From contig CAYWSE010000012.1 in assembly GCA_964461025.1 (NCBI GenBank), forward strand, positions 3,623-67,622: DNA of 64,000 bases. Direction: 5' to 3'. Positions 14,113 through 22,051 of this stretch are shown one piece after another. Positions within the stretch are counted from its first letter, which is position 1. Every line of letters starts with the position of its first letter. The notes below the pieces were generated by a model that was given only the letters and a program-made list of their open reading frames with translations, did not search any database and was not told where the DNA came from. The translations under genes were made by a program, and so were the position numbers. The stretch comes from JAHBVL01 sp964461025 (GTDB taxonomy: Bacteria > Chloroflexota > Chloroflexia > Thermomicrobiales > UBA6265).

Positions 14113-16317
14113 TCAGGCAGCAACGCCGAGCATCAACGCCGCGAGGATCGTGGCAATAGTCTCGGCAGGAATGAGTGAGCCGACGCGGCTGTCGATCTGC
14201 AACAGGGCAGTCTGGTCGATGATCGGACCAGTGGGGCCGAGGGGAAGGGTCACGCCGGTCACCTCGGCGAGACCGATGAGGAGCTCAGAAGGACTGGATA
14301 CCGTGACATTGGCCGCGCTGTCGACCCGCGCCGAATCGAACACTCGATGCTGAAACGAGTGTGCATCGACGATGAGTCCGGGCAGGACGTCTCTCGAACC
14401 GCCCGCGGAGGCGAGAAAACCGAGCGCACCGGCCGGAATGCTGCCTTCGGCAGCGCTCCACTGCGTCGAATTGAGCAGCGCCAGGAGATCGATGTTGCGG
14501 TTTATCGTGCCCCAGGTGGCATCGCCGGCGATCGTCGGGTCGTTCTCGACGAACTGCGCATATGCGATGGTGGACATCAACGCCGCGACAACTGCTCCGT
14601 TCGGTGACGGACGGTCGCTCTCCAGCAGAATTCCCTCGATGATCGCGCAGGCAGTCGTTTCCAGTGATTCGCCGATCAGGTATTCGTTGATGAGGACAGT
14701 GGGGACATCTCCGGTATCCCGTTCGAACGTGGCGTTTACGGCATGAGGCAATGGAGCAAACGAGACGTTCCAGGGAACGTCTCCAGGACGCGCGCGCAGG
14801 AGAGCGTTGGCGATATCCGCCCACGGATCGACGGCCGAGAGCAACACAACACTTGCCCGCAACTGGTCATCGGGAATGAGAGAACGAATCACGTCACTGT
14901 CGTAGAGGGCAAGCGTGGCGCGTACCGAGTCTTCCTCACCATGGGCGATCAGCGCGTCATTCAGCGCTCTCTGCATGGGGAGGTCATCTGTGACATTCCC
15001 CGGCCGTCGACTGGCATTCAAGTCGAAAAAGCCCGGCTGTATGGGAACGAAGGGACGAGTTTCGAGATCGAGCACGGTTGCCGCTGTCAGGGGCGTTGTC
15101 ACTTCGGCAGAGGCGACAGTGGCGAATAACCCGAGCGTGGTGACAAGTTCGCGGGCTTGGTCCGGAGTAACAACGTGACTGACTCCGCGATCGATGAGAG
15201 AAAGCAACTCTTCATCGAAATGAGGCTGATCGCCCAGGGATGTTTTGCCCGGAAATCGCTGGATCAGCGCCGAAGCCGTTGGCGAAATCGGCGAGTCACC
15301 CTGGCCGAGCGAACCGTAGAAGGGATCTTGCAGGATCGAATCCCGAATACTGCGGGCATCGAAGTCCTCGAGACCTGGCCCGACAAAGACGTCGCCGATT
15401 GCCGACGTCTGGATGCCGATATGTCCTCCGCCGCGGACCCCCATCGAATTGAGCAGGGAATAGAGCTGGAGATTGTTGTATGCGGTGAGTTCGGTGCCGG
15501 AGTAGGCCGCGCCGGGGTCGATGAGCAGGAGTTCGCCATAGGCAATGGTATCGAGGATGTTGGCGATGAGCTCCTCTGGTCCCGAGTTTTCCCCGTCTCC
15601 ATGCAGCGACTCATGAACGAGCGCCGGAATGAGCTGCAACGGTGGCTCACCGGCGAACCAGGTCGAAATCTGGAGCAGGTAGCGTCCATCAGTTGCCGGA
15701 GAAGGCGTTCTGATCGTGGCAACCGCATTGGCGACACCAAGATCGGCAAATTCAACGGCAGCGAATGGCAGGCCTGTTTCGTTTTGACCCTCGAGGATTG
15801 ACGCCACAACGGCCCCATAGGGCTCCATCCCACTCAACATAAGCAGTGCCGCGCGCAGCGACGGCGAAGGAACGATTCGCGAAACAGCAGGGTCGTCGAA
15901 TCGAAGCATGACCTGCCCGGTCGACACCGCATCGAGCCCACGGAGATTCAGAAAGCGCTGAAGCTCGGCCCTTGCCTGCTCTGTCGTGAACTGTTGCGGT
16001 GTAACGCGGAGCTGGAACGCCGGATTGGTGTTCCAGTCGAGGATAAAGGGGCGGGAACGGAGCAGAGTAGAGGAGTCCCAGGTTGTGTCGACTGGGGCAA
16101 TGATGAGGTCCGCAATCTCGCTTTCGGAGGATGCCTGGGCCGTGCTGACTGGAAGTGTCAGCCGCGTGCCGAGTCCCGAATCTGCTGGGGACGGGCCGGC
16201 GAGAGCGACACTCGAAGTGAGCTGCAGCACCAGCATTGCGAAGGCCGCTCGGCAGAACCAGGACATGCGAGGAGGGAACCGCACCAATCGTCTCCACGTT
16301 TGACGGGAAAACGCCAC
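14113..16317 (-). CDS. Secreted protein with duplicated HExxH-type domain
   Basis: A 734-residue exported protein; a signal peptide spans about residues 18-40 (SWFCRAAF to SVALA). I do not recognise the family. Two homologous halves are visible: LRAALLMLSGMEPYGAVVASI aligns with LRASVVLLSAVDPWADIANAL, and DTIAYGELLLIDP with STIAYAQFVENDP. The first half contains HESLH at 235-239 with downstream acidic residues (GPEEL), the pattern of a gluzincin metalloprotease. The equivalent site in the second half reads EGILL, so only copy 1 could bind zinc. It lies upstream of nothing obvious, with the rhodanese-like gene 56 bases behind it on the same strand. Confidence 0.75.
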   Translation of the reverse strand: MAFSRQTWRRLVRFPPRMSWFCRAAFAMLVLQLTSSVALAGPSPADSGLGTRLTLPVSTAQASSESEIADLIIAPVDTTWDSSTLLRSRPFILDWNTNPAFQLRVTPQQFTTEQARAELQRFLNLRGLDAVSTGQVMLRFDDPAVSRIVPSPSLRAALLMLSGMEPYGAVVASILEGQNETGLPFAAVEFADLGVANAVATIRTPSPATDGRYLLQISTWFAGEPPLQLIPALVHESLHGDGENSGPEELIANILDTIAYGELLLIDPGAAYSGTELTAYNNLQLYSLLNSMGVRGGGHIGIQTSAIGDVFVGPGLEDFDARSIRDSILQDPFYGSLGQGDSPISPTASALIQRFPGKTSLGDQPHFDEELLSLIDRGVSHVVTPDQARELVTTLGLFATVASAEVTTPLTAATVLDLETRPFVPIQPGFFDLNASRRPGNVTDDLPMQRALNDALIAHGEEDSVRATLALYDSDVIRSLIPDDQLRASVVLLSAVDPWADIANALLRARPGDVPWNVSFAPLPHAVNATFERDTGDVPTVLINEYLIGESLETTACAIIEGILLESDRPSPNGAVVAALMSTIAYAQFVENDPTIAGDATWGTINRNIDLLALLNSTQWSAAEGSIPAGALGFLASAGGSRDVLPGLIVDAHSFQHRVFDSARVDSAANVTVSSPSELLIGLAEVTGVTLPLGPTGPIIDQTALLQIDSRVGSLIPAETIATILAALMLGVAA

Positions 16318-16373
16318 ACTAGACGTCTCGAGGGAATCGTACCTTGTTCACCACATGAAGGAAGAGGTTGCCA

Positions 16374-17330
16374 TCAGCTGGATGGTGGTTCGACTGGCAA
16401 ACCGGGGGTCGACGCCCACTCGACCCAGCCACGATCGTAGGTCAGCACACGCTCAAATCCAAGTTCATTCATCACAAGCCAGGACAGCGCCGTTTCGGCT
16501 CCGAAACGTGCGACGACGACAATGTCCGATTCGCCGGTCACGCCAGCAGTTTCGACCTGCGTCAACAGCGATTGCTTATCCCGAAGCATTCCACTGTCCG
16601 GATCGATCATCGCGCTCCAGGGAAGCCGAAGGGAACCGGGAATCTGCCCGATCGGGATCTGCCCGTCGAGCGTGCCCTGTCGTTCCTCGTCGGTACGCAC
16701 GTCGACGATCAGCGAATCGCCCAGCTCGAGACGCTGACGCAGCGCTTCGGTGACCACATAGAAGCCTTCCAGTGGATCAACGCGTGGCTCGATGTCCGGG
16801 GCTTCAATGACGCCTGGTTCGCTCGTGCCGCCATAGGCCTGCCAGGCCCCGATGCCTCCATCGAGCATCGCCACTTTCGGGAATCCGAGAAAACGCAGAA
16901 ACCAGACGATCCGGGCGGCTCTGAATCCACCTTCCCTGTCGTAGACGACGATGGTCTGTTCAGGAAGCACGCCAAACCGCCGGATGATCTCCAATCGCTG
17001 CTGTTGCTCGAAGCCTTGCGTGACGACGGCGCCGAACACCGGGTAGTTGGCATCGACGGTGTCTTCCCAGAACGCGTGTGTGGCGCCCGGAAGATGAGCG
17101 CTTCGGTAGTCGCGCAATGACGAAGCGTCGACGAACCGGAATTCATCACTTCCTGATTGGAGCATCGACATGACGTCGCTGGCGCTGACAACGAGAGGCG
17201 GCGCAGCCGGTGTGTCGGACTGAGCGATTGCTCCGCGCGCTTTGGAAACAAGGATCGCCGAAACGCCGAATGCGAACAGCGCTGAACGGCGACTGAAGCG
17301 TTGTGCCAGAGTGAAGTCGAGAGCATGCAT
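16374..17330 (-). CDS. Exported tandem rhodanese-fold protein lacking active-site cysteine
   Basis: A 318-residue protein with two rhodanese domains (about 47-160 and 185-315) behind a Tat-like signal (SRRSALFAFGVSAIL). The order resembles thiosulfate/mercaptopyruvate sulfurtransferases. Domain 1 reads VVYDREGGFRAAR, the usual non-catalytic N-domain form. In domain 2 the loop that normally holds the persulfide cysteine reads VVVARFGAETAL, with Ala (codon GCA) in place of Cys. Sulfur transfer in the classical way is therefore unlikely; a binding or structural role outside the membrane is inferred. It sits between two other exported-protein genes on the same strand. Confidence 0.82.
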   Translation of the reverse strand: MHALDFTLAQRFSRRSALFAFGVSAILVSKARGAIAQSDTPAAPPLVVSASDVMSMLQSGSDEFRFVDASSLRDYRSAHLPGATHAFWEDTVDANYPVFGAVVTQGFEQQQRLEIIRRFGVLPEQTIVVYDREGGFRAARIVWFLRFLGFPKVAMLDGGIGAWQAYGGTSEPGVIEAPDIEPRVDPLEGFYVVTEALRQRLELGDSLIVDVRTDEERQGTLDGQIPIGQIPGSLRLPWSAMIDPDSGMLRDKQSLLTQVETAGVTGESDIVVVARFGAETALSWLVMNELGFERVLTYDRGWVEWASTPGLPVEPPSS

Positions 17331-17347
17331 GCGATCACCATACAGGA

Positions 17348-17374
17348 ACGGAGCGCCGCTTTGCGGCGCTCCGT
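17348..17374 (-). terminator. Strong hairpin downstream of the SIMPL gene
   Basis: A perfect 12-base inverted repeat acggagcgccgc / gcggcgctccgt around a ttt loop, in the 67-base spacer between the SIMPL stop and the rhodanese-like start. No clear T run follows on either strand, so it may be a factor-assisted terminator or mRNA stabiliser. Confidence 0.5.
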
Positions 17375-17397
17375 CACGTGTGGGGTCAATTTCAGGG

Positions 17398-18156
17398 CTA
17401 GATCAGCTCATAGGTCACCTGGATATCGACGGAAACGGTCGTCGAACCGGCCTCGATCGGAACGGCCGACTCCATCGCCGCGCCTGCGCCGCCACGGCCG
17501 ACCGGAATCGGGTTCGGTCCATAGGTCTCACTGATCGAAACGAGATCGCCAACGGTCAGCCCAGCGGCCTGAGCGAATTGTTCCGCCCGGTTTCGTGCAT
17601 CCTGCACGGCCAGAACACGGGCCTCGGCCGCGGCTTCACCCGAATCGGTCACAATGAAGTTGACGCCATAGATCGTGTTGGCGCCGGCTTCGACGACGGC
17701 GTCGAGTGTCGACCCCACGGCTTCGATATCGCGGATCGTGATATTCACCTGGTTCGAAACCTGAAACTGGTTGATGCCAGACGGCATGCCATTCTCGTCG
17801 TAGCTCTGCAGCACCTGCACGTAGTAGCTGGCGGTCTGGATGTCATCTGAGGCGATTCCCTGTGCCTGGAGCGCCGCGAGAATTGCCGACATCGTCTCAT
17901 TCGCCGTTTGCTGAGCGCCGGAGAGCGTGTCTTCGGTGATCGTGACGCCGGCAGTGACCGAGGCCGCGTCGGGTGCGACCAGGACGGCGCCGTGACCAGT
18001 CACGGTGACGGTCGGCCCATCAGAACTGGCGACCGCGACAGGCGTCGATTCCTGTGTGGCGGCGACAGGCCTTACGGCGAACACCGATGTCAGGAGCAAC
18101 GCCGCGGCGATGACCGCAAAGCCTGCTCGGCCAGAGATGGGAATGCGCAGTTTCAT
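17398..18156 (-). CDS. SIMPL-domain (DUF541) exported protein
   Basis: A 252-residue secreted protein of the SIMPL/DUF541 family. An N-terminal signal peptide (about 10-33, ending VRPVAAT) precedes the domain, recognisable from VTVTGHGAVLVAPDAASVTAGV, the amphipathic helix ANETMSAILAALQAQGI, DIQTASYYVQ, and the terminal VSVDIQVTYEL strand. Family members occur in the bacterial periplasm or on the surface; functions are poorly defined, with links to oxidative stress in some species. It is monocistronic by spacing: 117 bases from the anti-sigma stop upstream and a strong hairpin downstream. Confidence 0.88.
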   Translation of the reverse strand: MKLRIPISGRAGFAVIAAALLLTSVFAVRPVAATQESTPVAVASSDGPTVTVTGHGAVLVAPDAASVTAGVTITEDTLSGAQQTANETMSAILAALQAQGIASDDIQTASYYVQVLQSYDENGMPSGINQFQVSNQVNITIRDIEAVGSTLDAVVEAGANTIYGVNFIVTDSGEAAAEARVLAVQDARNRAEQFAQAAGLTVGDLVSISETYGPNPIPVGRGGAGAAMESAVPIEAGSTTVSVDIQVTYELI

Positions 18157-18273
18157 CGTGTCCTCCTGTTATGCGCCTTGTGCAGATGCGGGACCATCCC
18201 GATGCTGCATTGCTTTCCACTCTTGAAACGACTGCTGGGCAGAAAACGTTCCAATTTCGATCCCAGCGTTCTT

Positions 18274-19200
18274 TCAGACGGCGCTGGCTCGGCGGCGCGT
18301 CCAGAGCCAGAGAGCGCCCAGTATCACGGATGCGACGAGCAGAATCACCTGTGCCACCTGCCACAGTGACCATCCGTCCTCTTCCACCGAGGATTGCGAT
18401 TCGGCACCGGGCGAGGGGTTTGGTGTCGGCGTCGCGAGCTGGATGGCCGGTGTGGCGGCTGACTCAGATTCGTCAGCGACGACCCCGGCCGCATCTGCGG
18501 CCTCCAGGTCAGCGCTGGGCTGGGTTGGCTGCATGGCGCCGGCAACGAAGGGGGCATCGTCGCTGGCGCCGGCATTTTCGGCCGAACTGGACGACCTGTC
18601 GAGGGCTGCTTCGGGCGCCGGTGCGACTTCCTGCGCGACGCTCTGTTCCACGGCAGAGTCGCTCTCTGCGGCGCCGGTGGGTTCGCTCATCCGCCCAGCG
18701 CCGGCAGCAGTATCTTCGCCTTCCGCATCCTCGGTTTGAGCGACAGGAATCGTTTTCGGCGCGGTCTCTTGCACGTCAGTCGTTGGTTCACTCAGTTGTG
18801 CCGCGTCTCTGGGCGAATCCCCGTCGTCGACCCAGTTGCCCGCTACGGTGACCGAAAGGAAGAGCAGAAACGCGGCGACAGCCGCCGATCTAAGTGCAGG
18901 CATTGCCGGTTGCAGCCAGCCGAAGAGGCGATCGCTCAGCGATTGCGACGGCGCCGGTGATTTCCGCGTGGCAGGCGAGGGCAACGTGAAGGCCCTGGGC
19001 GCATCCAGCTCAGGCATTTTCCGAAAGAGGGCAATCGTCGCCTCGGTTTCCCGAAGGCGCTGGCGGCAGCTCGCGCATTCGTGTAGATGCGTGCGCACGA
19101 GTGTGTCCGCGGAAATCAATCCAGCGGCCAGCTCACTGATCGTTTCAACGGCCAGATGTCCACTCGGTTCGAATTGGTTCACAGGTTCATCGTTCGTCAT
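18274..19200 (-). CDS. Anti-sigma factor with zinc-binding N-domain
   Basis: Predicted membrane-bound regulator of the neighbouring ECF sigma factor. With the ATG at 19200 the protein has 308 residues: an N-terminal zinc anti-sigma fold containing H-x3-C-x2-C (HLHECASCRQRL), a first membrane helix (ALRSAAVAAFLLFLSVTVAG), a long acidic Ala/Glu/Pro-rich stretch, and a second helix near the C-terminus (VAQVILLVASVILGALW) followed by RRR. The extended acidic region is probably outside the membrane. The start is 13 bases after the sigma stop; the frame extends upstream into the sigma gene but MTNDEPVNQ is the natural beginning. Confidence 0.85.
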   Translation of the reverse strand: MTNDEPVNQFEPSGHLAVETISELAAGLISADTLVRTHLHECASCRQRLRETEATIALFRKMPELDAPRAFTLPSPATRKSPAPSQSLSDRLFGWLQPAMPALRSAAVAAFLLFLSVTVAGNWVDDGDSPRDAAQLSEPTTDVQETAPKTIPVAQTEDAEGEDTAAGAGRMSEPTGAAESDSAVEQSVAQEVAPAPEAALDRSSSSAENAGASDDAPFVAGAMQPTQPSADLEAADAAGVVADESESAATPAIQLATPTPNPSPGAESQSSVEEDGWSLWQVAQVILLVASVILGALWLWTRRRASAV

Positions 19201-19213
19201 CGGCGTCGGCGCA

Positions 19214-19873
19214 TCATCGCGCCTCTCCTTGCTCACTGGATAAACGACCAGGCTCTCTGACGAGTTCCCGGAACTCCTCACATTGGCGAATCAGATTGCG
19301 CAGCCGCTCCCGACCACGGGAGAGGCGCGATTTGATCGTGCCGGCTGGAACGCCAGCAATCGCCGCGGCTTCTTCATAGCTGTGTTGCATCACATCGCAG
19401 AGAATCACGGCAAGGCGCTGATCTGGCGGTAGCGCATCGAGAGCCGCTTGTAGAGACTCGGAAAGGTCGAGACGTTCAGTAAGCGCGACCGGGTCGGCAT
19501 CCGCTCCCTCGTCGATCACCGGGAACTCAGACTCGTCGTCGCTGGATGTCAGCGACGCTTCGGGGTGGCGAGAGAGCGAACGGAGACGGTCGTAGCTTCG
19601 GTTTGTGGCGATTCGCAACACCCAGGCCCGGAACGATCCTTCCTGGAACTGATGGATCGACTGCCAGGCTTTGAGAAAGGTGTCCTGTGTGACGTCCTCC
19701 GCCTCCGTCGATGTTCCCATCATTCGGTAGCTGAGATTAAAGACGACACGCTGATGGCGAATAACGAGCTCGTTGTACGAAGCGACTTCGCCTCGCTTGG
19801 CGGCCGCAATCAGATCGTCGTCGGACTGAGGGAGGCCCGAACCACGGGATTGAGCCAGTCGTTTACGCAACAT
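19214..19873 (-). CDS. ECF-type RNA polymerase sigma factor
   Basis: Alternative sigma factor of 219 residues. Region 2 is seen as NLSYRMMGTSTEAEDVTQDTF and KAWQSIHQF, region 4 as GVPAGTIKSRLSRGRERL, with an acidic linker between them (SSDDESEFPVIDEGADADP). The anti-sigma gene follows directly on the same strand, the standard pairing for a surface-stress sigma factor. A strong promoter lies about 310 bases upstream and the leader between can fold into a multi-branched structure, suggesting extra control. The start ATG gives MLRKRLAQ; the target regulon is unknown. Confidence 0.92.
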   Translation of the reverse strand: MLRKRLAQSRGSGLPQSDDDLIAAAKRGEVASYNELVIRHQRVVFNLSYRMMGTSTEAEDVTQDTFLKAWQSIHQFQEGSFRAWVLRIATNRSYDRLRSLSRHPEASLTSSDDESEFPVIDEGADADPVALTERLDLSESLQAALDALPPDQRLAVILCDVMQHSYEEAAAIAGVPAGTIKSRLSRGRERLRNLIRQCEEFRELVREPGRLSSEQGEAR

Positions 19874-20078
19874 CGAGACTCTCGGTCATGGTCATGCGCC
19901 AGATGGCAAACCTGAGAGATTTGCCTGCAGCGATGATACGCACGAACCGGTGATGTGTGTGAAAAAAGGAGGAGCGAGGACACGGAGAAAGAGAAAAGTC
20001 CCGACAAGCCTTGCAAGACTTCCCTGACCAGACCATTTCCCAAAGCACGCCCCGCAACGGCTAAGGTTCCTGAGCTGG

Positions 20079-20177
20079 TCCCGAGGAGAACTGGAATCAA
20101 AGCACTACCCCGCATTTGTGCTCTGCCCATTGCTCTCACCGGTGGGAAGCCGAATTTGCTCGGCTCCTCGGGACTGC
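20079..20177 (-). ncRNA. Folded leader RNA upstream of the sigma factor gene
   Basis: Read on the minus strand, a 10-base helix tcccgaggag / ctcctcggga (20173-20164 with 20088-20079) closes three consecutive hairpins: ccga-gcaaat-tcgg (20163-20150), a hairpin with ccca/tggg ends (20146-20126) and agcac/gtgct (20122-20101). The closing helix starts four bases after the predicted transcription start. This cloverleaf-like layout is not one I can match to a known riboswitch, tRNA or SRP RNA. A weak hairpin with a pyrimidine-rich tail (20021-19996) follows and could act as an attenuator. Confidence 0.45.
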
Positions 20178-20183
20178 ACGTAC

Positions 20184-20212
20184 ACTATATACGTACACCA
20201 AGTGGGTGTCAA
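20184..20212 (-). promoter_or_regulatory. Consensus sigma-70 promoter for the sigma/anti-sigma operon
   Basis: On the minus strand TTGACA and TATAGT are separated by exactly 17 bases, a near-perfect housekeeping promoter. Predicted start is near 20177, leaving a leader of about 300 bases before the sigma ATG. The spacer between 19874 and 20078 also holds a purine-rich tract but no gene. Confidence 0.75.
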
Positions 20213-20249
20213 GAGAATTTGCTGGATCTTTGAGGCACCAGTGAATTTC

Positions 20250-21173
20250 TCACGATCGCAGTAGTGCAATGACCTCGCCAGCCTGCTCGATCGCCTCCAC
20301 CGTGAAGGGATCCGGCCAGAGCATAATGTGGTCAACGCCGGCGGCAGCGTATCCGGCCAGAAACTCAGCAGCTTCCTGCGTGTTCAGCGGTTGTGGAGTC
20401 GAAACCTTGCCGTTCAGCCAGACCCCAACCGCACCGGCCAAATCGAGAAACACGCAGACCGACCTTCCAATGGAATCGCGATCCCTGCCAACGTTGTCGC
20501 ATGCGACATCGAGCGCGGCGAGGCGCGGTGTTGCTTCCTCTACCGATCGCGTCCAGGTTGTGTTCCAGATATCGGCGTGACGCGCCGTCAGTTCGAGCAT
20601 ACGAGGACCGTCGGTGCCCACCATCAGTGGCATGGAGCCATTTCTGGGACCGCGTGGTCGGAGGTGGCAATTTGGCGCCGAAATGTAATCGCCTTCGAAA
20701 TCGACATAACCATCCCGGATCAGATGGCGGATGACGTGAAACGCCTCCTCGAAGCGACTGGCCCGCTTGTCGTACGGGAATCCATAGGTGGTGAATTCCG
20801 GTTCGTGCCAGCCAGCGCCAAGCGCGAGAATGAGGCGGCCGTCGCTGACTTCATCCAATGTTTCGGCCATCTTTGCCATCAGGGCCGGATTGCGGAATCC
20901 GGCGCAGGCGACGAGAGGACCGATCTCGACCCGCGACGTCGCTTGCGCGATCGCCGAGAGGAGCGTCCAGCACTCCCAGCGTCCCTGAATCGGCACTTCG
21001 GGGAAGTCGAAGATCATATGATCCGCGACCCAGATCGAGTCGAACCCTGAGCGCTCGGCGGTGGTTGCCAGCTCGAGCACATCCTTCCACCGCTTGGCGG
21101 TCGGCGTCATCGACCCGTCGCCGTTGGGAATATTCAGGCCGATCTTCATTTTCGACGGTTCGACTGCGGGCAT
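20250..21173 (-). CDS. LLM-class flavin-dependent (F420-type) oxidoreductase
   Basis: Luciferase-like monooxygenase superfamily TIM barrel of 307 residues. Visible features are KIGLNIPN at the first strand, FDSIWVADHM, EIGPLVACAGFRNPALMAKM, LGAGWHEPEF and the final GVDHIMLWPDPF. These resemble actinobacterial and Chloroflexota enzymes that usually use coenzyme F420 rather than FMN, so F420 dependence is inferred. The substrate is unknown. The start is supported by AAGGAG upstream of the ATG at 21173. No other gene is coupled to it; the sigma operon promoter lies just past its stop. Confidence 0.85.
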   Translation of the reverse strand: MPAVEPSKMKIGLNIPNGDGSMTPTAKRWKDVLELATTAERSGFDSIWVADHMIFDFPEVPIQGRWECWTLLSAIAQATSRVEIGPLVACAGFRNPALMAKMAETLDEVSDGRLILALGAGWHEPEFTTYGFPYDKRASRFEEAFHVIRHLIRDGYVDFEGDYISAPNCHLRPRGPRNGSMPLMVGTDGPRMLELTARHADIWNTTWTRSVEEATPRLAALDVACDNVGRDRDSIGRSVCVFLDLAGAVGVWLNGKVSTPQPLNTQEAAEFLAGYAAAGVDHIMLWPDPFTVEAIEQAGEVIALLRS

Positions 21174-21342
21174 CGCTGATAGCTCCTTGTTTGTCTCGTT
21201 TCACTGACGTTCGACGGGCATGGTACCGGAGTTTTGGGCAATGGCTGATGCTCTTTAGGCGAGGGGTCAGGGGTAGAATTGACCGGGCCGCCGTGTTGAC
21301 TGCCGCTGCAGCGATGGTACTCCGGCGTATTGGGAGCAGTGT

Positions 21343-22044
21343 GTGGACTACGTGGTCGCAGGGCTGGCGATTGGTTCCGGCCTGGCTATCATTGGATTTC
21401 TGATGCGAGAAGCCGGGTTGAGCCGGCGGTTTTCGCTTCCCCAATGGTTGCCTGAGCTGGGACTCGTGCTCATGGGCACGGCCGTCGTCGCCTGGTGCCT
21501 GACCTTCACCTCGCTCGTCACCGACCAGCCCGACTCGACCGCGACGACGCTGATCGCCGCGGGCACGATAGTCGCGTTCGTCGCGGGTATGGCGTTGCTC
21601 GCTCGCTCGATCGGCTCTCGCCGGTCCCGGCAAGAAGGCAGCGTCGCGGAGAGCAACGTCCGAACCGAGATCGCTGTGGCCCATGCCCTTCCGGCAACGT
21701 CAGCGCCCCCTGATACCAGCGACGAAGCGATCGAGCTACTGGCAGAAGACGCGGAGACGGAAGCCTCACCCGATGCGGCGGCTCGCAACCGCCAGGATTG
21801 GGAAGCGATCTGGAGAGAGACATGGGGCAGCAACGAGCTTCCTCGTGCCATCGTAGGCGACCAGACGATCGCCTCAGCCGACTCCGACCCTGCCCGACAG
21901 ACGTGGGCCGCTGAACCGGCGCCGGTCGAGGCCGAACCGGCCGCGATCGAACGCGACGAGTTCGAGGAACCTCCAGCATCCGAAGAAGACGAGACGGCCA
22001 GGGACATCGTTCCGTCTAAATCGGTGCGACCACAGTCCGACTGA
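21343..22044 (+). CDS. Membrane protein with acidic C-terminus, function unknown
   Basis: I do not recognise this 233-residue protein. It starts with GTG at 21343. Three hydrophobic segments fill the first 90 residues (about 2-20, 35-55 and 66-86), followed by RRSRQ and a soluble, strongly acidic, Ala/Glu-rich tail of about 140 residues with the island DWEAIWRETWG. The layout suggests a small membrane anchor with a disordered cytosolic tail. It is convergent with the M20 dipeptidase gene and only seven bases separate their stops. Codon use resembles the neighbours. Confidence 0.65.
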   Translation: MDYVVAGLAIGSGLAIIGFLMREAGLSRRFSLPQWLPELGLVLMGTAVVAWCLTFTSLVTDQPDSTATTLIAAGTIVAFVAGMALLARSIGSRRSRQEGSVAESNVRTEIAVAHALPATSAPPDTSDEAIELLAEDAETEASPDAAARNRQDWEAIWRETWGSNELPRAIVGDQTIASADSDPARQTWAAEPAPVEAEPAAIERDEFEEPPASEEDETARDIVPSKSVRPQSD

Positions 22045-22051
22045 CGAAACG

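Noticed and set aside
20079..20173. tRNA reading of the cloverleaf-like leader
   Set aside because: No 7-base acceptor with T-loop consensus and no anticodon arm of proper size; the closing helix is 10 bases.
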